64,000 nt of DNA from assembly GCA_002399405.1 (NCBI GenBank), contig DHDP01000011.1, positions 1 to 64,000 on the forward strand, in the 5' to 3' direction. Made by a program: the position numbers and the translations under genes. The notes beneath the pieces are model-generated. The model searched no databases. It worked only from the letters and a program-made list of their open reading frames with translations, and was not told the DNA's origin. The DNA comes from Treponema sp. UBA4873. Its GTDB lineage: Bacteria > Spirochaetota > Spirochaetia > Treponematales > Treponemataceae. This document shows positions 59,621-64,000 of this stretch, piece by piece (position 1 is the stretch's first letter; every line of letters starts with the position of its first letter).

Positions 59621-60640
59621 ATGAAAAACGGTATTGTAGTAGCCGGCTCGCTTATTCTCGACAGACATTACGCCGTAACTTCCTATCCCGAAGAAGGCAG
59701 GCTCGTCGAAATTCACGACATGCACGATGACGCGGGCGGCGCGGGAAATCTCATCATAAGTCTTGCAAAGCTTGATGCGGAACTTCCGGTACGCGTAAGC
59801 GCCCTTCTCGGCGGAGGAAGTTCCGGAAAAACGGTTATGAAGAAACTGAAACAGTATGCCAATATCGACACGAACGGAATTACCCAGTACGGATACACTC
59901 CCGTTACTATCGTGATTGATGCGGACGACACACATCAGCGTACTTTTTTTTATTATCCCGGTGCGGGCGATTGTTACAGCGAAAAATACATCGACTGGGA
60001 TGTTCTTCGCGGCGATATTTTCCAGATCGAATATCTGCTTCTTATGAAATGTCTTGACGCGGACGATCCGGAATACGGCACCCATGCGGCCCGCATTCTG
60101 GCTGAAGCACAGAGACGAGGAATGAAAACCTCCGTCGATATGGTCTCGAAAAACGGTCCCCGTGTACGGAAGATTGTCCGCGCTGCACTGAAGCATACGG
60201 ATTTCTGCACGGTAAACGAGCTTGAAGCGCAGGAAGCTGCCGGCATTCCCCTTATTGCCGGCGGAGCGCTCATCGAAAAAAACATGCGTCCGGTGCTGGA
60301 AAAACTTGCGGAATACGGAGTCTCCGAATGGGTCATTGTTCATGCGTCGTCGTGCAGCTTCGGTCTCGATTGCCGTACCGGAACATGCTGCAAAGTTCCG
60401 AATATTCCGCTTCCTGACGGATACATAAAAGGAAAAACGGGAGCGGGAGACGCATACAGCGCCGGCATTCTTTATGCGGCATATAAAGAAATGCCGATCA
60501 CCGATGCGATGAAACTGGGAACAGCATGCGCTTCCTGTTCACTTTCGGAAATCAACGGAACCGACGGAATGCGTCCGTATAAGGACGTCTGCGCTCTGTA
60601 TGATCAATACAAAGGAGTTGTTGAATATGAAAAGATCTGA
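59621..60640 (+). CDS. PfkB-family sugar kinase
   Basis: A 339-residue ribokinase-fold kinase. DDAGGAGNLIISLAKLDAEL is the N-terminal substrate signature and IKGKTGAGDAYSAGILYAAY the C-terminal ATP/anion-hole motif with catalytic Asp. The substrate is not given by sequence. Between the aldolase and a lyxose-type isomerase, a ketose such as D-xylulose or D-fructose phosphorylated at C1 would fit. Its end overlaps the isomerase start by 14 bases. Confidence 0.9.
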   Translation: MKNGIVVAGSLILDRHYAVTSYPEEGRLVEIHDMHDDAGGAGNLIISLAKLDAELPVRVSALLGGGSSGKTVMKKLKQYANIDTNGITQYGYTPVTIVIDADDTHQRTFFYYPGAGDCYSEKYIDWDVLRGDIFQIEYLLLMKCLDADDPEYGTHAARILAEAQRRGMKTSVDMVSKNGPRVRKIVRAALKHTDFCTVNELEAQEAAGIPLIAGGALIEKNMRPVLEKLAEYGVSEWVIVHASSCSFGLDCRTGTCCKVPNIPLPDGYIKGKTGAGDAYSAGILYAAYKEMPITDAMKLGTACASCSLSEINGTDGMRPYKDVCALYDQYKGVVEYEKI

Positions 60641-61307
60641 AATAAACAGCATCATAAAAGAGATGGAAGCGCTGCTCCGGGCGCACTCGGTATATCTTCC
60701 GCCGTTCTGCAGCTGGACACCCGAAGAATGGAAAACAAAAAATCATGAATACGACGAAATACGTGACAACATGCTCGGCTGGGATATAACCGATTTCGGT
60801 CTGGGTAATTTCGACAGGACAGGTTTCGCGCTGATAACCCTGCGGAACGGCAATCAGCATAATCCGAAATATAAGAAAGTATACGCTGAAAAATTTATTA
60901 TGCTCAGGGACGGACAGACCGCTCCGATGCATTACCACTGGACGAAGAGCGAAGATATTATTAACCGCGGAGGCGGAACGCTCCGTATCTCGGTCCGAAA
61001 CGGACTAAAGGACAGAACGATCGACGATTCCGACGTGCTCGTCAATTCCGACGGAAGATCATATTACGTAAAATCAGGATCAGGAATACTGCTGAATCCC
61101 GGAGAGAGCATTACATTGTGGCCGTATCAGTATCACGATTTTTCAATTGTTAAAGGAACAGGTTCCGTTCTTATAGGGGAGGTTTCACAGTGCAACGACG
61201 ACACGACCGACAACTGTTTCCATGAAAAGGTGGGACGCTTTCCGGAAATAGAAAACGACGAAGCACCGTACAGACTGCTGTGCAATGAATATCCCGCAGC
61301 AGTATAA
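60627..61307 (+). CDS. D-lyxose isomerase (cupin)
   Basis: A 226-residue cupin isomerase matching D-lyxose ketol-isomerases. The metal site is visible in MHYHWTKSEDIINRGGG (His-x-His and Glu) and WPYQYHDFSI (His), with PPFCSWTPEEWK near the N-terminus. The family converts D-lyxose to D-xylulose and often D-mannose to D-fructose. The ATG at 60627 has an AAGGAG site inside the kinase gene end. Confidence 0.9.
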   Translation: MKRSEINSIIKEMEALLRAHSVYLPPFCSWTPEEWKTKNHEYDEIRDNMLGWDITDFGLGNFDRTGFALITLRNGNQHNPKYKKVYAEKFIMLRDGQTAPMHYHWTKSEDIINRGGGTLRISVRNGLKDRTIDDSDVLVNSDGRSYYVKSGSGILLNPGESITLWPYQYHDFSIVKGTGSVLIGEVSQCNDDTTDNCFHEKVGRFPEIENDEAPYRLLCNEYPAAV

Positions 61308-61356
61308 ATTATTAAATACAAAAAAATACAAAATATTTCATTCTCAGGAGTTTTAT

Positions 61357-63453
61357 ATGAAAGAGTATTCTTCAGGCGTAAAACCTGCAGATCAGAAACG
61401 CAGAAGCATCATCATGGAGTTTTCCGTATGGCTCGGCATTGAGATAGCGGCGCTGTTCGTCATTCTGAGCATACTGTCGAATCTGACGGTAAAGAAAGGA
61501 TCTGTCAAAAGTTTTTCAAGTACCATGTCCGGCATACTTCCCGTCTATGCCGATACGGTCGATTCATGGAATCAGCAGCTTATCAACGAAATGAATTCGT
61601 ATACAAAATCGTATTTTGTCGCAGTCGGAGATACGGACGGACTGGTCAACTGGCTGCGGCAGAATAAACAGCGCCGCTCGTCGTCTTTTATCACTATATC
61701 TTTCTGCGGAACTGATAAAATCGCTCACACCGACGACGGACAGGATTTCGATATATCGGACCGTCCGTACTACAAGGAAATGATGAATGATGAAACCGAT
61801 ATTTACGTCAGCAATATGACTCAGTCCGAAACCGACAAGACGCCGGTATATCAGGTATGCGTCGCGGCATACAACACACACCATGAAAAAATAGGATTTT
61901 TCAGCGGCAGCGTTTCATTTGCCAAGCTGCAGGAATATACGAAAGCCATCAAAGTAGGTTCCAACGGCAATCTCGGAATATTCGACGGAAACGGCATCTG
62001 CATCGCACATCACGACACAGCATCGTACATGGCTGACATGAACAAGAGTACCGACCGCGGCTGGCGCACCGTTATAAAAAAAATGATGAAAAAAGAGTCG
62101 GGTGCCGGTCAGCTCGCGGACGGTTCCTACGCTTTCTTCGAACCGATCAAGAACACGCCGTGGTCGATGGCCGCAGTCCTGCCGGCAGTTGAAGTAAACG
62201 CCACCGCAAACAGCCTCGGAAAGACGATGATAGTTCTTTTCCTGCTGTCAATTATTATTCTCATCGTCCTTGCAGGTTTAACAATCCGTCACTTCATTAA
62301 ACCGCTGGAAAATGTCGAAAAATCGATCGAGAATATCGCTTCCGGCAATGCGGACCTTACCAAGCGTCTTGACCAAACCGTTAATAATGAAATAGGTTCC
62401 GTCGTAACAGGATTCAACACCTTCGTAGGCAAGTTACAGGCAATTATGACGAATCTCAAAAAATCAAAGGAAGCGCTTGCCTCAAACGGCGAGATGCTGC
62501 GCGCGAGCATTGAAGACACGTCGAGCGCCATAACGCAGATACTGTCCGATATGGACGGCGTGAAAGAGGAAATAACGAATCAGTCGGCGAGTGTCGAAGA
62601 AACGGCCGGAGCAGTGACGCAGATTTCACAGAACATCGTGTCCCTCGAAAAAATGATAGAAAATCAGGCAAGCGGCATTACCGAAGCGTCTGCCGCCGTG
62701 GAACAAATGATCGGAAACATAGGCAGCGTGAATAAATCGGTCGAGCAGATGGTGAAGTCGTTCTCATCTCTTGAAGAACGTTCGAAAGACGGCATTGCAA
62801 AACAGAACAGAGTAAGCGAACAGATAAAGCTTATTTCCGGTCAGTCGGAAATGCTCGAGGATGCAAACGCCGCAATCGCATCGATTGCAAATCAGACGAA
62901 CCTGCTGTCGATGAACGCCGCAATAGAAGCGGCGCATGCGGGAGACGCAGGGAAAGGATTCAGCGTCGTCGCCGATGAAATCAGAAAACTCTCCGAAACA
63001 TCATCGGCGCAGTCTAAGACAATCGGCGAAGAACTCAAGAAAATACAGGAATCGATCGGTACCGTCGTGACCGTTTCCGCAGAAAGCACGACTTCGTTCG
63101 GTTACGTCTCCGAAAGCATCAGAGAAACAAACACGATTGTCTCTCAGATAAAAAACGCGATGACGGAACAGTTGTCCGGTTCTCAGCAGATAGGTGAAGC
63201 ACTGCACCTCATGAACGACAGTACGGCGGAAGTACGGACAGCGTCATCGGAAATGAGCGCAGGCCAGAAAGCAATCCTCGACGAAGTGAAACGGCTTCAG
63301 GACGCGACTGCAATAATGCAGGAAAAAGTTAATGAAATGAAAACGGGGGCCACGAAGATAAACGAAACGGGAACCGCACTCGGCAGCATATCGAGGGGCA
63401 CGACCGATACGATTGAACAGATCGGCGGACAGATCGATCAGTTTAAAGTGTGA
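61357..63453 (+). CDS. Methyl-accepting chemotaxis protein
   Basis: A 698-residue chemoreceptor. The first membrane segment is about 22-42, a dCache-like outer sensor about 45-290, the second segment about 295-315 (IVLFLLSIIILIVLAGLTIR), then HAMP and a long signalling coiled coil. The hairpin tip reads NQTNLLSMNAAIEAAHAGDA then GKGFSVVADEIRKLSE. It starts 50 bases after the lyxose isomerase gene with an AGGAG site, so it is probably in the same operon. It may sense the sugar directly or through the binding protein. Confidence 0.95.
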   Translation: MKEYSSGVKPADQKRRSIIMEFSVWLGIEIAALFVILSILSNLTVKKGSVKSFSSTMSGILPVYADTVDSWNQQLINEMNSYTKSYFVAVGDTDGLVNWLRQNKQRRSSSFITISFCGTDKIAHTDDGQDFDISDRPYYKEMMNDETDIYVSNMTQSETDKTPVYQVCVAAYNTHHEKIGFFSGSVSFAKLQEYTKAIKVGSNGNLGIFDGNGICIAHHDTASYMADMNKSTDRGWRTVIKKMMKKESGAGQLADGSYAFFEPIKNTPWSMAAVLPAVEVNATANSLGKTMIVLFLLSIIILIVLAGLTIRHFIKPLENVEKSIENIASGNADLTKRLDQTVNNEIGSVVTGFNTFVGKLQAIMTNLKKSKEALASNGEMLRASIEDTSSAITQILSDMDGVKEEITNQSASVEETAGAVTQISQNIVSLEKMIENQASGITEASAAVEQMIGNIGSVNKSVEQMVKSFSSLEERSKDGIAKQNRVSEQIKLISGQSEMLEDANAAIASIANQTNLLSMNAAIEAAHAGDAGKGFSVVADEIRKLSETSSAQSKTIGEELKKIQESIGTVVTVSAESTTSFGYVSESIRETNTIVSQIKNAMTEQLSGSQQIGEALHLMNDSTAEVRTASSEMSAGQKAILDEVKRLQDATAIMQEKVNEMKTGATKINETGTALGSISRGTTDTIEQIGGQIDQFKV

Positions 63454-63540
63454 GGCCACGCTTCCTGAAGGGGCTGTCCAAAAAGAATCGGGCAACCCCA
63501 GTCATTTAAAAATGTACAAGCAAGCCGCTATAATCCGGTC

Positions 63541-64000
63541 ATGCTTCTGAAAATCATGATATACTGCTAGATGACGGGCATTTATTCTTCCCGCCAGACA
63601 GCGAAGCTGTGCCGCGGGAATATCACCGTGATGTGGCTGGCGGAAAACCAGAAACCGGATTTCAGGACAATCAATCATTTCCGCGGGGAAAACTCAGGGA
63701 AACAATCGAAGAGATTTTTGTCGCGACTGTCAGGCTCCTGAACCAGAACGGCTATGTAAGCTTTGAAAAATATTTTGTGGACGGAACAAAAATCGAGAGC
63801 GCGGCGAACAAATACACATTCGTGTGGAAAAAGGCCGTCGAGAAGAACGAATGGAAGCTGGATGAAAAACTCCGCGTATTTTTAAGAGAAGTCAATGAAA
63901 TCTGCGGGCGTGATGACGAAGACTCGAAGGATGTAAAAAAACTGAAGAAAGCAAAGCGGCAGATTGAGAAGGATTTCCTTCCGGGAAAAGAAAAATACGA
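63541..64000 (+). pseudogene. IS1182-type transposase, broken and cut by window edge
   Basis: The 5' part reads MLLKIMIYC, then an in-frame TAG at 63568, then MTGIYSSRQTAKLCRGN and MWLAENQKPDFRTINHFR, typical of IS1182-family transposases. At about 63683-63695 the frame shifts by one base at GGGGAAAACTC. The rest (KLRETIEEIFVATVRLL, YFVDGTKIESAANKYTFVWK) continues to the window end. The first residues are missing. GGGGCTGTCC near 63469 may be the left inverted-repeat end. The element is inactive as it stands. Confidence 0.85.

Noticed and set aside
63683..63695. Programmed -1 frameshift in the transposase
   Set aside because: The GGGGAAAAC run is not a proper slippery heptamer in the needed frame, and a stop codon also interrupts the gene upstream, so decay is the simpler reading.

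Overview
This window looks like a piece of a Treponema-type spirochaete chromosome. That is an inference from gene content: arginine-type EF-P beside EarP, sugar-transport-rich operons, a large chemoreceptor, a treponeme-like integron cassette array and treponemal-style lipoproteins. The backbone has balanced base composition and is densely coded. The first 9.4 kb is clearly more AT-rich and has a different gene style.

Region 1 (1-9426) is a run of ten integron gene cassettes, all read on the minus strand. They are separated by 107-131 bp palindromic attC sites. The RRRY bases of each cassette's own R'' box match those of the R' box at its start, as expected of cassettes that circularise and reinsert. 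Cargo is three toxin-antitoxin pairs, three proteins with PD-(D/E)XK-like patterns (two with a DUF5655-like C-terminus), a HEPN-like protein, two lipoproteins and one cassette that holds only hairpin repeats. No integrase gene is in the window. 9427-11057 is a decayed non-coding stretch with a 22-bp tandem repeat.

Region 2 (11058-15671): a glycosyltransferase-like protein, gltX, a broken low-molecular-weight phosphatase gene carrying a perfect 17-bp-arm palindrome, and a LacI-family regulator.

Region 3 (15909-26682): an arabinan/arabinose system. Two paralogous ArsR-like regulators bracket a minus-strand operon of two cytoplasmic GH43 enzymes and an ABC importer (binding protein plus two permeases, no ATPase). 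A divergent plus-strand operon encodes a LacI regulator, an AraB-like kinase and AraD; araA is absent.

Region 4 (26844-34286): a metallophosphoesterase, an outer-membrane-like protein, a U32 protein, an alpha/beta hydrolase, metA (acetyl-CoA type), earP-efp and an RRM protein.

Region 5 (34398-44173): a complete L-rhamnose system: rhaA, a four-gene ABC transporter and rhaM on the minus strand, an AraC regulator, and rhaB-rhaD on the plus strand. A shared 40-bp promoter motif precedes rhaA and rhaB.

Region 6 (44258-50643): a beta-barrel protein and a small membrane protein, an OmpR-type two-component system divergent from a condensation-domain protein, a decayed phd-vapC module overrun by a 23-bp tandem repeat, and a D-2-hydroxyacid dehydrogenase.

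Region 7 (50877-63453): a possible three-component sugar-sensing operon (membrane-anchored sugar-binding protein, seven-segment-type histidine kinase, NarL-type regulator, lipoprotein binding protein). It is followed by an RbsABC-like transporter, a class II aldolase, a PfkB kinase, a D-lyxose isomerase and a chemoreceptor. This is a candidate sensing, uptake, catabolism and chemotaxis unit for D-lyxose or a related ketose-forming sugar. The window ends in an IS1182-like transposase fragment with a stop codon and a frameshift.
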